A DNA stretch of 64,000 nt from contig CM066287.1 of the NCBI GenBank assembly GCA_033816765.1, positions 620,001 to 684,000 on the forward strand. The letters run 5' to 3'. The translations under genes were made by a program, and so were the position numbers. Below, piece after piece: positions 1-13,243 of the stretch; within the stretch, counting starts at the first letter, position 1; the number at the start of each line of letters is the position of its first letter. Under the pieces are notes generated by a model. That model had not been told where the DNA came from. It saw nothing but the letters and a program-made list of their open reading frames with translations, and searched no databases. This DNA is from Nothopassalora personata (lineage: Eukaryota > Ascomycota > Dothideomycetes > Mycosphaerellales > Mycosphaerellaceae).

Positions 1-859
1 GGCAAAGGAGAGGTATAGAGTGCCATATATGGTGTTCTGACGATGCGAGGCTATAGCTGAGGCGAGATCCTGCCTGTGGAGGCCATGAGTGCCTTGCGAT
101 AGATCAATACATTGGCAACGCATGTCGTCGCGTTGCTCTAGCGTACACCTACGGTGTGTACTGTATGGCACCCTCGTGGCGATCATTCCGTAACAGGGAG
201 CTGTGTCGTTTCAGGTACAGACTAATCAGGGTTGTACCTATTTAGGCAGAATGCAAATACGATACCGAGTGTTCCGCTAGCGTTGTTCGAATACTGTACT
301 GTATTTTACCTTAGGGTCCTGTCTCGAGACTTTGTCGTTATCGTCGGCAGAGGTTCTCGAGAGGCCGGGACTCCTTCTATCGCCGAGTACATATAGGGGA
401 CATCCCGTAGACCCACGTTTGCCGGTCGTTTCTTTAACGCCATAGGCGCAGATATATCGAAGCATCTAGAGTATCGAGTCGTGGAATCCCAAGTTGATAG
501 ATTGTCAAGCCCTTGCTAGCGTATAATGGTATGCACGACAAATGGCGAAAAAATCAAACGCAGGATATATCACATCAGTGGTTCGACAATCGTGCATGGC
601 CTTGTCTAACAGCTAGCGCATACTGCGGGTGTCGCTGTGTTATCTGTAGAATTATGCGCTGATGACGCCTTCTGTTCTGCAAGGTCCTGGACATGTGACA
701 GGAAGCTGCGACGGCCTTACAGACCCCATTGGCAGATCTATCTGGTCGACCGATGCACGACGCATGGCGAGGCTGTTCACGGCTGTGATGCTTCCACGCG
801 GCAGCCGTCATGAAAGTCAGAAAGCGACTCAGAAAAGTGGTTAAGAATAGTGTATGAGC
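1..859. other. Intergenic, no gene recognised
   Basis: Several short frames of 60-80 codons exist on both strands, but none has a recognisable domain or a convincing partner exon. The base composition is normal and not RIP-like (CA and TG are frequent). The right end probably holds the 3' untranslated region of the PAP2 gene that ends at 860. Confidence 0.5.
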
Positions 860-1834
860 TCAGTAGTGATCTCGATCATCCTCAGCCATTTGCGGATCAC
901 GGCTGTAGCTCTCTTCTTCGTCCCTGACTCTCTGGAAGCCACCATGAGGACTTGATGTTCCTCTCACTGCTGTCAGCGGTAAGTATGGCTCATGGCATTG
1001 CTTGTCGAGCAAGCTGGGGTAATATCTCCTCCAGTTGAAGTATGCGACCACCATGCCCAGCACTGAGCCGCTCACAACGTCGAAGACATCGTGTCTGTAG
1101 TCCTCCAACCTTGATATCGCGATCAGCGCAGCTCCTACTAAAGGCGCTAGGCACACCAATACAATCGCGAGGTTGGCTCTGGGTCGCAGCACATGCGTCT
1201 GGCTAGCGAGCGCGAGAGAAAGCCATCCCAGACCGGCGAAGCTGAAGCTGCTGTGTCCGCTTGGATAACTACGCCAGCCATCGTGCAGGACATGGTGGCT
1301 TGCCTCTGTACACACATCCACCGTCACCATCTCATTTCTCGGAGTGCCAGCTTCTGGCTTGCATCGCGCAATGAGGTCGGGTCGTGGTCGTCCGATTGCG
1401 TCCTTAAACAGGTCGGTGAGGAAGGTCGTGGTGATGATGGCGATCACGAGGCCGAGGATCGTAACATGCGCCTTATTTGCATCGGGTCGCAGTACTATGG
1501 CCCATGCGACCAGCGCAGCAAGAGGTATTGCGCCTGCATAGATGAAGAGCCATACTGTGTCTCGTATTAGCCAAACCTTGCGACACTATCGCTTCTTCCA
1601 ACACATACCGACACCGACTCGCTCTACCTCAGCATGAGGGTGTTGTATCCTCGGATCGTCCAGACGAAACTGGGAATGGAATGGTTCGCCGAACAGCTTC
1701 AGCAGTATGTATCCAGTGACCAGCACTGCCAGGCCAAGGTAGTCGAGAGCATGCGTCTTCCTTGAGAAGCGCTGAAATGACTCGAGAAGGCCACCGTCTT
1801 GGGCAGATGCTTTGCCTCTCTCACTGCTGGGCAT
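860..1834 (-). CDS. PAP2-family lipid phosphate phosphatase
   Basis: Two exons on the minus strand, 1834-1609 and 1560-860, joined across a 48-nt intron (donor GTATGT, branch GCTAAT, phase 1), giving 308 residues. The three PAP2 signature blocks are visible: KDAIGRPRPD, then YPSGHSS, then SRLEDYRHDVFD, with the catalytic His in PSGH and the second His in the third block. Several hydrophobic segments surround them, including one near residues 30-45, consistent with a six-helix membrane enzyme. The family (Dpp1/Lpp1 type) dephosphorylates phosphatidate, diacylglycerol pyrophosphate or lyso-lipids at membranes; the substrate cannot be told from sequence. The start at 1834 (MPSSERG) gives the usual family length; the frame stays open upstream but that part has no family character. 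Confidence 0.88.
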
Positions 1835-2178
1835 GTTGAAGTTCTGTAGCAGGAGGAAAGTGGTGGTTTCGGAGGTGCCAGTAATACTTGCAAGGGTCAT
1901 TGCACTGGCCTCGTGACGTGACTTGCATCTCCTGAAGTACTTGACATCTACATCACTATCAGGCACGAAGCGCTTGATCAGGCGGTATTGACATAACCGC
2001 AAACATGAGCGATATGCTGAGCATCCGTTTTTGCTAATGCCGACCTCACCACTACCCCATGGCACACTTTTTATTATCTTGACGCGTCGGCGCGGGGAGA
2101 TGCAAACGAGCCACCATGAACCACAATGCATAGGACACAAGAACGACGCAAGGCTATCACCCTACCTGATAGGATGTA
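1835..2178. other. Intergenic between two minus-strand genes
   Basis: 344 bases. It holds the 5' flank of the PAP2 gene and the 3' flank of the TIM-barrel gene. No further gene or repeat is visible. Confidence 0.5.
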
Positions 2179-3068
2179 TCATTGCTTGACAGCTATGCTC
2201 TTGAACTCTTGCGTTATGCTCGTGATCGCCTTCTCCACGGGCAGCCTCTCCATCGAGCTTGCTCCAAAGAAACCATGAATACCACTAACCTTCTCCAACA
2301 CATATTTAGCATCGTCAGGTGCTGCTATTGGCCCTCCATGACATAGCACAATGATGTCCCTGTTGACCTTGGTGGCAGCATCACGGATAGCCTGAATCTC
2401 CTTCACGCAGTCGTCCAGGTTCTTGCCACTCTTAGCGCCAATCGAGCCTGATGAGGTGAGCCCCATGTGTGCAACAACAACGTCTGCCCCAGCTCTGGCC
2501 ATCTTTGTCGCTTCATCAGCGTTGAAGACGTACGGTGTGGTGAGCATGTCCATCTCATGCGCAATTCGGATCGCTTCGACCTCCACATCGAATCCCATCC
2601 CGGTCTCCTCCAGGTTTGCTCGGAAGCTACCATCAATAAGACCAACAGTGGGGAAATTTTGCACGCCTGCGAAGCCCAGCTCTCTCAGCCGCTTCAGAAA
2701 TCGAGGCATATCTTTGAAGGGATCTGTGCCACAGATGCCGGCGATCACCGGAGTATGCTTCACCACCGGGATTACTTCCTTTGCCATATCTACCACCACA
2801 TCATTGGCATTGGAGTATGGCATGAGCCCAGCTAGCGATCCTCGACCTGCCATCCGGAAGCGACCACTGTTATAGATGATGATCAGGTCGCCGCCACCTT
2901 CCTCGATGAATTTGGCAGAAAGGCCAATGCCTGGTTCTATCGTCAATGATCGGTCCTCGGTTGATATGAAAAACACGCACCGGCTCCAGCTCCCACTATA
3001 GCTTTGCCATCTTGTGTCTGCTTGCGGAAAGTCTCTAGGATCTGCTTGCGATCTGTTGGTGGCGACAT
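2179..3068 (-). CDS. TIM-barrel protein of the PEP-hydrolase-like / Tm-1 C-terminal family
   Basis: Two exons, 3068-2981 and 2930-2179, with a 50-nt intron (donor GTGCGT, acceptor ACCAG, phase 1), give 279 residues. The chosen acceptor restores the family N-terminal motif [13 protein letters not shown]; using the AG seven bases upstream of it would give VGAGAEPGIGLS instead. Further family blocks are [46 protein letters not shown] and [13 protein letters not shown], then [15 protein letters not shown] near the C-terminus. This matches the TIM-barrel domain that forms the C-terminal half of plant Tm-1 proteins and stands alone in many bacteria and fungi. The reaction is not established. It is divergent from the UPF0261 gene at 3380 and shares a 311-bp promoter region with it, which suggests coordinated expression of two parts of one system. 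Confidence 0.87.
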
Positions 3069-3379
3069 GTTGTACTCCCCTTGCGGCCATCCAATAAGTT
3101 CGGGGACGAGGGACGTTGTTCTATAGCAATGGCGAGACACCTTCGAACTTCACCACAAAAAGATCTAGCTTCGAATGCTCGTGCGAGCTGATGGATCTGC
3201 GCTGGCGCCGCAGAGCAGTGACGCAGTTGCTGCACGACCCTGGTCTCCGCAGTTGTACCTGTAGCTTCCAGGTGCGGGCTCCACCTCAAACATATCATAT
3301 TCAAAACGAGATTGGCTGGTACAAAGCAGTGTCCATTGATACACTCTCACAAATACTCCGGCCGACGCTACCAGCAGCA
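3069..3379. promoter_or_regulatory. Shared divergent promoter region
   Basis: 311 bases between the start codons of the TIM-barrel gene (minus strand) and the UPF0261 gene (plus strand). Both 5' untranslated regions and both promoters must lie here. No specific factor site can be named. The role is inferred from geometry only. Confidence 0.5.
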
Positions 3380-4714
3380 ATGCCCCACATCGTGTTATTG
3401 GGGACATGCGATGTGTGTACAACCCTTTGCCTTATTCCAAGCAGTTACTGACATTCTACTACACCGAAGTCTAAGCTGGAAGAACTCCTCTTCCTGCGAT
3501 CACGAATCCTCGAGAATGGTGGGAATGATACGAGGGTAACATTGGTTGATGCTGGACGATCACCTACGAAGCACGAATTGATCACGATCTCGCAAGACAC
3601 ATTGACTTCCAAGTATGGGCCCCCAGAGAGGCGGGATATTTCCTCCCTGCCCAGAGGAGACGTCATAAAGTACATGATCTCCTGTGGGCAGAGCTGGCTC
3701 AGGGAAGCTTTCACTGTTGGGGAGCAAGTGCAGGCCAAAGCTATACACGGAGTCATCAGCGCAGGAGGCACGGGAGGTACTTCACTTGTTTCCGGCATCG
3801 TCAAAGATATTCTGCCTATAGGGTTTCCCAAGCTCATTGTGAGCACTGCTGCATCTGGAGACACTGGACCTATCGTGGGCGAGACGGATTTAACCTTGAC
3901 ATATTCAGTAGTCGACATTGCGGGTACCAACTCTCTGCTGAAGCGCATCCTTTCGAATGCGGCAGGAGCCATCACTGGCATGGCTAGGGCCTACGAAAAG
4001 TCCCTTGGTGAAGAAGAGGCATCCATAGGGCAGCGAAAGCGAGTAGGTCTGACCATGTTTGGGGTCACAACACCCTGTGTCGATGCGGTCCGAAAACATC
4101 TGGAAGCCACTTACGATGTGGAATGCTTCGTGTTCCACTGTACGGGCCGTGGAGGCAAGGCAATGGAGCGGCTTGTCGAGCAGGGTGACTTAGATGCGGT
4201 GCTGGACATCACCACGACCGAGATATGCGATCATCTCTGCGGCGGCGTGATGAGCGCTGGAGAACATCGACTTGAAGCAGCATTGGAAGCCGGCTTTCCT
4301 TATATCATCAGTCTGGGCGCAACAGACATGGTCAACTTTGGACCAAAGTCAACTGTTCCGGAAAAGTACCAGGATCGTAAGCTCTTCGAGCACAACCCGA
4401 CGGTAACCTTGATGCGCACATCGCCAGATGAATGCAAGCAGATTGGCGACTTTATCGTGACCAAGCTCAAGAACCATGCCAGGAACCCCAGCGACATCCA
4501 AGTCGTTCTCCCAAAAGGTGGTGTGAGCGTTATTGCAACACCAGAGGGTCCTTTCTACGACGCTGAAGCAGACCAAGCCATCTTCTCTGCAATTCGTGAA
4601 GGCTTGAAGGACACCGACATCACGCTGGTTGAGGACGAGCGCGCTGTCAACGACGAAGGCTTCGCGCACGATATTGCTCAGCGACTAGCGAAGCTCATGG
4701 GACTAAGCCCATAG
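3380..4714 (+). CDS. UPF0261 / Tm-1-like ATP-binding domain protein
   Basis: Two exons, 3380-3412 and 3470-4714. The 57-nt intron has a GTGTGT donor, a CTGAC branch point and a GAAG acceptor in phase 0. The protein is 425 residues. The tiny first exon supplies the family start MPHIVLLGTCD, and the second continues SKLEELLFLRSRI. Other conserved stretches are HGVISAGGTGGTSLVSGI, SGDTGPIVGETDLTL, GVTTPCVDAVRKHL, FHCTGRGGKAMERL, then DITTTEICDHLCGGVMSAG and VVLPKGGVSVIATP. The family is the N-terminal half of plant Tm-1, which binds ATP; elsewhere it is a separate gene beside the TIM-barrel gene, as here. The biochemical role in fungi is unknown. Length is normal and no break is seen. Confidence 0.88.
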
Positions 4715-5329
4715 CTCATGCCTGGCTCGCCTGTTGCTCGATAGCTAATGTCCGGTGGAACAACGTTAAGTAATCGCTGACTAAATCCGGCTAAAAGAGC
4801 TCGAGAATTGTCCGACGCCCTGAGGTCTTCGCTTCTGTAGGGCAGCGACATCGATTCGTTACTTGAGATTACAGGTGAACGAGACCATACAGGGAAGAGA
4901 CTGTTTACTGGTTGCTTCTGGAACACCTCGCTATCAATCGACCACTCTCGCGTAGTCAGCAGTCCCGAGCGAAGAGACTCTGCATGGGGCCGAATGAGCC
5001 ACTGGTACAGGGCGAGCTTTCGGTGTACCACAGCTCCGAGCTTGCTTTCAACCGGAGGATGTTTCTAAGCTGTATGTGTCCCTGACAATAGGATTGCAAA
5101 TGTGGACGCAACTACAGCGCAGGATGCATCTTGCAGTAGTGTATGCGTGCGGCCTCCTTCGAGAACGCCCCTCTAAGGTTCTGAAAGGTATAGTATAGTA
5201 TAAGTAAGTCTTACTGGTCTTGAAAACATTTGAACAACACATTCTTCCAAAACACTCAGCAGCCACTGATACGATAAACAACCATCGACAAGCAACTCAC
5301 TGCCCCGCACAAAATTCCTATCCGCCACA
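4715..5329. other. Intergenic
   Basis: 615 bases holding the 3' end of the UPF0261 transcript and the promoter of the NmrA-like gene. A minus-strand frame at 4678-5031 has no recognisable family and overlaps the real gene end, so it is taken as chance. Pyrimidine-rich sequence occurs just before the start at 5330. Confidence 0.45.
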
Positions 5330-6329
5330 ATGTCCGACAAGAAGATCCTCACAGTCTTCGGCGCCACTGGCAACCAAGGCGGTTCAGTTATCGACACTGT
5401 CCTCGCCCGACCAGAGCTCTCCTCCAGATATGCTCTTCGTGGCGTCACTCGCAACCCAGCCAGCTCGAAGTCCAAATCTCTCGCTGACAAGGGTGTCGAG
5501 ATGGTCAAGGCTGACCTTGACGACGTCGAAGCCATGAAGCAAGCCATCAAGGGCTCATACGGCGTCTTCGGCGTTACAGATTTCTGGGCAGTGATGGACA
5601 AGCAACGAGAAATCCAGCAAGGCAAGAACATCTTCGAGGCTGCCAAGTCACAGGGAGTCAAGCATTATGTCTTCTCGAGCTTGCCATATGTCGAGAAACT
5701 CACGAATGGAGAGCTGAAGCATGTTGAGCATTTCGACAGCAAGGCACAGGTCGAAGAATATATTGAGGAGAACAAGGGCGGTATGATTGCTAGCTATTTC
5801 ATGCCTGCCATGTAAGTGCAACAACGTCAGCATACCTGGGAAACATGTTGCTAACAAGACTTCCAGGTTTATCAACTTCATGAAACAACAAATCCGTGAT
5901 GTCTCCGGCACCCCAACTCTTGCAATGCCATTCCCTTCTGAGAATATCGCTTGGCCACTCCTCGACCCTCGCCGCGATAGCGGAAAGTACGTCATGGGCC
6001 TTTTCGACGCCGGCCCATCAGCAAACGGCGCTCGCGTCCACGGCATCAGTTCATGGACCACTCCCAAGGAAGTCGTAGCAGCAGTTGGAGAGGCAGCTGG
6101 GAAGGAAGTCAAGTTCCAGACGCTCCCAGCTGAAGTCTTCGCTAGCTTCTTGCCGGCGAATGTCAGAAATGAAATATTGGAGACAATGCTGCTTGTCGGT
6201 AAGTATAGCTACTATGGCAAGGGCGAGGAGAAGCAGCAGCAGGAGCATGGTGGAAAGTGGTTGGTGAAGGATGCGGATTTGATCTCGGTGGAAGCGTGGG
6301 TAAACGAGAATGGGCCATGGGAGTTCTGA
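5330..6329 (+). CDS. NmrA-like NAD(P)-binding Rossmann protein
   Basis: Exons 5330-5811 and 5867-6329 are joined across a 55-nt intron (donor GTAAGT, branch GCTAAC, acceptor TCCAG), giving 314 residues. The start codon sits in a good fungal context (CCACAATG). The N-terminus carries the dinucleotide-binding motif TVFGATGNQGGSVI (about residues 8-21), followed by RGVTRNP, VKADLDD and VKHYVFSSLP, the usual order of an atypical short-chain dehydrogenase of the NmrA/HSCARG group. Such proteins bind NADP and act as redox sensors or regulators, or as small-molecule reductases; the catalytic Tyr-Lys pair of classical enzymes is not obvious, so a regulatory role is possible but unproven. Neighbours give no pathway hint. 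Confidence 0.87.
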
Positions 6330-6694
6330 GTGCTATGGTAGGTTCAGCATCTCACATAGTGCCGTATCTCATGCACAACGCGCTTTGCGGGTTTGGAGTG
6401 TTAGTCTGGTGTGCAGCAAAGCATTGATGAGGACGATGATGTTGCAGGCTCACCCTTTGAATGGTTGCTCATGGTTGCGTTCATGATGTAGACACATGCA
6501 CACTTGGGTGTTGTCGTGGAGAATGTCTCGGTCTCATTGATATGTATGCGACCTGTGCAGAAAGGGAAATACGGCAAGACATGATCATCGTCCAGACCAC
6601 GAAAAGAGACAGGACACGAAGCGGTGTCAATACTTCATACCACATCATCTCAGCTACAAATCATCCTCCTTCCTTCGCCAATCCATACCATTCC
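6330..6694. other. Intergenic between convergent genes
   Basis: 365 bases between the stop codons of the NmrA-like gene and the EthD gene. It should hold both 3' untranslated regions. Nothing else is recognised. Confidence 0.5.
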
Positions 6695-6997
6695 CTAAGA
6701 AGACAACGCAATCTCTCCCGACATGATCACAGGGTCCTTGTCAGAAAAGTTGGGGACATCACCCAGAACGTCCTTGGCCTCTGGGCTGCTGGCAGCATTC
6801 TGGAAGTCCTGGAGTGAACCCCACTCGAGAGAAGCTTGAACGGCGTATGGGGAGTCGTCGCCAAAGTAGATGACTCTCCAGGACTTGAGGCCGTACTTGC
6901 CCCACTTCTCCTGGACCAGTGGCATGTGTTTGGACTTGTAGTAGTCCTTGTTGAACTTGACGCCCTGGGGGTAGACGACTGTTGTGGTCGCGGGCAT
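6695..6997 (-). CDS. EthD-domain protein
   Basis: Single exon, 100 residues, starting MPATTTVVYPQGVKFNKDYY. Family marks are the YYKSKHMPLVQEKWGKYGLKSW stretch (shown in part: KHMPLV and W at both ends), VIYFGDDSPYAV and the C-terminal VPNFSDKDPVIMSGEI, all typical of the EthD fold, a dimeric ferredoxin-like barrel named after an ETBE-degradation gene. Reactions differ widely between members and cannot be predicted. The frame is open upstream to 7201, but the extra residues are low-complexity and unlike the family, so 6997 is preferred as the start and the rest as 5' leader. Confidence 0.82.
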   Translation of the reverse strand: MPATTTVVYPQGVKFNKDYYKSKHMPLVQEKWGKYGLKSWRVIYFGDDSPYAVQASLEWGSLQDFQNAASSPEAKDVLGDVPNFSDKDPVIMSGEIALSS

Positions 6998-7737
6998 GAT
7001 TGCGGTGGTGCTCGTTGGTGGTAGTTGTGTTTGGGGTTGGTGGGATTGGTTTGCTGGGGGGAGAGCCTTCGTTAGGATGGATCTGGCTGTGGGGTTTGGG
7101 GGGACGTTTGACGTGTACCTTTGTTTCAGCCCAATTCGTGTCTCCTCAATGTCTTCGTCTGCCGTGTTATGAAGCACGATAGCCACGGAACGATGGGTCA
7201 TCGGTACTTATATCTCACCAAGGTCCAAGCATTACTAGCTCTATCGTCAGTGCCCCGCTCGGGCACCTGGCCTGGCTCGCCTGGCTGTCAAGACGATCCC
7301 TACGCAACCCCACCGAGGGAGGAGGCACAGCATACGGTTCGAGAACGCCATACACCCGAGCTCAGTCGTACTGCGGTAAGATTGGACGTCGGTGTCGGTA
7401 TCACCGGCTTACTACATCTTCAGCTTGGGCATTCTGCTCTTTCCCCAAGACCAAGACTGGCTTTGTCATAGGTAATGAATCGAATATGCTCTAAAGTGGC
7501 ATTGCGTTGCCGGACCAGCTGCGGCTCATGTTGAAGACTCTGTGATGGTCTTGAAGGAGGCACGACAAATTACTTCGCGACATAGGATGCCTAAGGTGTT
7601 CGAAGCACAAACATGGTTTCCACGCTGTTCCATGTCGAAGCGCTCGAGCAGGGCAAGAGACGCCCCGCAGACGCGGAACATCGGCCGCGCTCGTTTCCCA
7701 CGCGAGCCTCTCTCTAAAACATCAACCGACAAACACG
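6998..7737. other. Intergenic between divergent EthD and nudC genes
   Basis: 740 bases holding two divergent promoters. Overlapping short frames on both strands (for example 7121-7471 plus and 7526-7762 minus) have no recognisable domain. The stretch just before 7738 is C-rich with an AAACACG start context. Confidence 0.45.
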
Positions 7738-8381
7738 ATGGCCGACAGACCCGCATCACCAACGCCCGAAGAGCGTGAGAAGCTCGACAAGGCTGCCAAG
7801 GCCAAGGAAGATGAAGAGCAAAGCAAGCTCCCCTACAAATGGACTCAGACTATTGGCGACCTGGACTTGGTGTCGCCAGTCCCAGCCAACCTGAAGGGCA
7901 AGGACTTCGACGTGAAGATCACCAAGACCACCCTCAAAGCCGGCGTCAAAGGCCAACAGCCCATAATCGACGTGAGAAGCACATCCACTCCTCCATACCC
8001 CCCAGCAACCCTAACACAAAAATCTTTTCGCAGGGCACCCTCCCGCACCCTATCGACCTCGACGAGTCCGCCTGGACTCTCGAAACCGTCCCCTCCGGCA
8101 AGGAGCTCAACATCCACCTCCAGAAGGTCAACAAAATGGAATGGTGGCCCCACGTCATCACTTCGGCGCCCAAGATCGACACCTCGAAGATCCAGCCTGA
8201 GAATTCCAAGCTGAGTGACCTGGAGGGTGAGACGAGGACGATGGTGGAGAAGATGATGTATGACCAACAGCAGAAGGAGATGGGGAAGCCGACGAGCGAT
8301 GAGCAGAAGAAGATGGATATATTGAAGCAGTTTCAGAAGCAGCATCCGGAGATGGACTTTTCGAATGCTAAGATTTCGTGA
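7738..8381 (+). CDS. nudC: Nuclear movement protein NudC (CS domain)
   Basis: Exons 7738-7971 and 8034-8381 are joined across a 62-nt intron (donor GTGAGA, branch CCTAAC, acceptor CGCAG, phase 0), giving 193 residues, the usual length of fungal NudC. Residues about 1-30 are charged and helical ([18 protein letters not shown]). A CS (p23-like) domain follows: [23 protein letters not shown], then [10 protein letters not shown] and [18 protein letters not shown]. The C-terminal tail is helical and charged, ending DFSNAKIS with the conserved [17 protein letters not shown] block. NudC acts with LIS1 and dynein in nuclear migration and is a co-chaperone of Hsp90 clients. Sequence match is clear; no damage. 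Confidence 0.92.
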
Positions 8382-8628
8382 GGTGGGACGGGATGTTCAG
8401 GTGCTTGTTGGAAGACCATGAGGGGGAGCGGCGCGTCGTACACTGAGTGCGGCTCTTGCGGGCTATGGGTTGCTGCCAGCTGAGGTAAGAAGTGCTGCGA
8501 CTGCAGTAGGGAACTCCACTAGCTCTAAACGAACAAAAGGGTCGGAACCCCATAACGCTATGCAGAAGCGATGCTATGTGCGCTGTACGCAAATCAACGT
8601 CAAATCACGGCCACTTCTCAAAGTACGA
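8382..8628. other. Intergenic between convergent nudC and MFS genes
   Basis: 247 bases holding the two 3' untranslated regions. No other feature seen. Confidence 0.5.
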
Positions 8629-10327
8629 TCATGCCGCCACTTGATCCCTAACCCTCTGCAACAACGGCTGACTCTCCCCATCATCCTTGCCCTCTGGCTT
8701 CGGGTACGGCAGAAACCTGAACTCCCCATCCCTGATCCGGCTGACCCTCCAGCTCCCCTCCTTCTTCGCCTCCTCAAAGAACTCCTGGTTCTCTTCAAAC
8801 GTCCTGCCGCCAGTCTCAGGGCAATAAAGGTACGTCCACGCCCCAGCGAAAAGGTTCGTCGCCCCAAATACCAGAAAGATCCAGTACTTCAAGTTGTTAA
8901 ACATGATAGGTGTAAGCAGCGTGATGGTAAAGTTCGCAAGTCCCCAGATAATGACAGATACTGCCGTTCCCTGCGCTCGTGCGGTCGTAGGGTATATCTC
9001 AGTAGGAATCAACCAAGGCGGCACTAGCCAGCCGATTCCAAATGCGCCGGTTGCGATGTAGAGCACGACGATTCCTGGGACGGCCACGGCATCGACGTGA
9101 ATGTGTAGGCTGTCGCTGTTGTAGGCGAGACCACCGAAGAGGGCGAGGAGCAGGAACCCGATCGTTAGGGTGCCAGAGCCGGTCAAGAGGACACTGCGGC
9201 GCCCGACAGCGTCGATTAACAGCCAGGCGAAAGTCATGAGGGCGAGGTAGAAAATGTAATTTCCTTGCGTCAAGTACTCCGAGGTGCGGGTGCCGTAGCC
9301 TAGGAGTTCGAAGATTTGGGGTCCGTAGACGGATACAGCTGGGAATTGTCAGTACTGTGGTTGTGCAGAGTCTCAGATCAGTAAGACTGACCTCCGTAGC
9401 CCGTCAAAGCCTGATTGACCTGCCCCATAATCGTCAAAACCGTCGGATGGAACTGCGTATGTCCTGGCGTGAACATATCCTTGTACCCAATCTTACTATC
9501 ACTTTCCTCCTCATGACTCTTGACCAACTCGTCTCTCTGCTTCTCCGCCTCGTCCTCTCCCATGAACTGCTCCAGCGCCTTCTTTGCATCTTCCTGCCTC
9601 TCATGGAACACGCACCATCGCGGACTCTCTGGCAAATTCCCAATGAAGGCCATCAGCACAAGCGGGAAGACCTGCATCGCAATAATCGGAATCCGCCACG
9701 CCCACTGATTCTGCTTCCCCAAAGCTCTAGTCACAGCCAAGTTGATGCCAAACGCAATATTAAGCCCCAAAATATTCGCCTGAAACTCCTGCGCCAGCGC
9801 CTTCCCGCGCGCATCATCACTACTCAGTTCAGACGAGTACACCGGCACCACACTATCCACTCCCCCCACTCCCAATCCCATCACAACTCTCCCCGCATAC
9901 ATCACTCCAAGACTCACACTCGTACTCATCCCGCCCAGTCCGGCGACGAACATGATCAAGTTCCCCAGACTCGCCATGGCAAGACATCCAAACAGCGCTT
10001 TCTTACGACCGTAGGTATCTGCCAACCACGAAAATATCACTGCGCCGATGGAGCAGCCGAGGTAGTAGACTGCTACGATCACTCCGACTTGAGGGTCTTC
10101 TTCTGATATGCCCATCGTGCGGAGGTAGGATTTGTTGGTGTTGATTAGGGACATCATGCCCTGGTCGTAGCCGTATAGGGCGATGGCGGAGGAGGAGAAG
10201 GCGACGACCTACCGTGGGAGAGGACATTGTAAGCTACGAACATTGCAATGGCGAGGATGGTGATGATGATGATGATGTTGTTTCTTACTTGCGCCTTCTT
10301 ATCGCTGAAGAAGTTTGTGATTCCCAT
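8629..10327 (-). CDS. MFS sugar-porter family transporter
   Basis: Three exons: 10327-10289, 10208-9392 and 9338-8629. Introns are 80 nt (donor GTAAGA, acceptor GGTAG; contains a GAT microsatellite) and 53 nt (donor GTCAGT, acceptor CCCAG). The product is 521 residues. The 13-residue first exon (MGITNFFSDKKAQ) joins directly to VVAFSSSAIALYGYDQGMM, the first helix with the GYDQG motif. Sugar-porter signatures follow in order: WLADTYGRKKALFG, GRVVMGLGVGGVDSVVPVYS, GNLPESPRW, a long central loop, DAVGRRS and the C-terminal PETGGRTFEE. Twelve membrane helices are expected. Fungal relatives import hexoses, quinate or other small polyols; the substrate cannot be assigned. It is convergent with nudC. 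Confidence 0.88.
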
Positions 10328-11086
10328 CTTGGCTGCTGGTGCGGGGGCCCGGGGGCCTGGGTCGAGATCGTGGAGAATCCCTGTAATGGGCAGGGGCAAA
10401 AAACCGAGAAGTCGAATCAAGATCTGTGTAACATGAGGAGGAAGGAACAGGACATGTCTTTTTCACGAGGTGGCAGCAGTGAGGGACTTTTTACAGACTA
10501 TCACAAGATCGGTTCAGTGTCGATCTTGAAACTCAATTCTCATCGACGGGAGCATGACGTGCCTTTTGCAGGAAGCAAGATCCGCGCGGTGGGGCTACCG
10601 TATAAGTGGTTAGTAAATACTGTCATAAGGTCAACTTCTCTTGAAGAGAAGCTTGAGCTATGGCTATTGTGGCTGCGATGAGAAGCTGGCGGTGAAGGAG
10701 CCGTGTCCACGAGGTCGGCATCGTCAGTGTGACGCCTGGAGGACGTCGCCGCATTGCTGCACTTTCCTTCTTACGCTCCCGGCACACCATAGCGACTGCA
10801 TCGAAGTGACGTTCGTCGTTCACAGCTCAGAGGTTAATTGGGTCCAGAGCCTTGAGACCAGCCAGACTTTCTTGCACTATCCGAGGCAGCACGACGTCCA
10901 CAGTCGATGTCTGAGAGCACGAGTTGGATCTGCATAACGGGCAAAGAGGAGACGGCAATTAGACTGGATGTCTCGATGCTGTAGCTGTAAAGACTGTGGC
11001 AAATATCGCTGAGCCAGAGCTCAGCCTGAGACCCCGTCGCGAGAAGGTAGCGCGCATTCCCGTCGATCATCTGGAACGACACGAAT
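10328..11086. other. Intergenic: MFS promoter and tubulin 3' region
   Basis: 759 bases between the start of the sugar-porter gene and the stop of beta-tubulin (both on the minus strand). Frames at 10214-10681, 10641-10937 and 10834-11184 overlap real genes or each other and show no domain. No repeat. Confidence 0.45.
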
Positions 11087-12972
<1,886 letters not shown>

Positions 12973-13071
12973 CTTGATGGAAATACTGATGTGATGGCGG
13001 CGTCGGTGGTGCGATAGAATCGAGTTTGTGGTGATTTGGTTCTGCCAAGGGAGCAAAGAAGAGGTGTGTGG

Positions 13072-13243
13072 TGTTATGAATTAGGTGACAAATGGCTGTG
13101 TTAGTCAGGACTTAGCACACATATACTATATTATACTGTTTCTATAGCTAGATAGTCTTACACCCTATATCAATTTATAAGGGTTACTAATCTACCCTAT
13201 CGTTTTAATCTAGAAGCTTATACTCGTTAAATACCTATCTATA
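13072..13243 (+). repeat. Copia-type LTR (element E, 5' LTR), RIP-mutated
   Basis: 172 bases beginning TGTTATGAATTAGG and ending CTATCTATA. An inverted copy of exactly the same length lies at 53138-53309, where the end reads CTATCTACA and a polypurine tract adjoins the other side. Differences between the two copies are almost all C/T or G/A changes. The stretch AGGTTATAAGCCCGAG starts three bases inside the element and resembles the tRNA-like primer sites of fungal Copia elements; that reading is tentative. Confidence 0.75.

Noticed and set aside
575..844. Overlapping frames on both strands near the left end
   Set aside because: Short, mutually exclusive and without family resemblance.
6998..7201. 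N-terminal extension of the EthD gene (68 more codons)
   Set aside because: The extra part is low-complexity and unlike the family; the ATG at 6997 gives the usual length.
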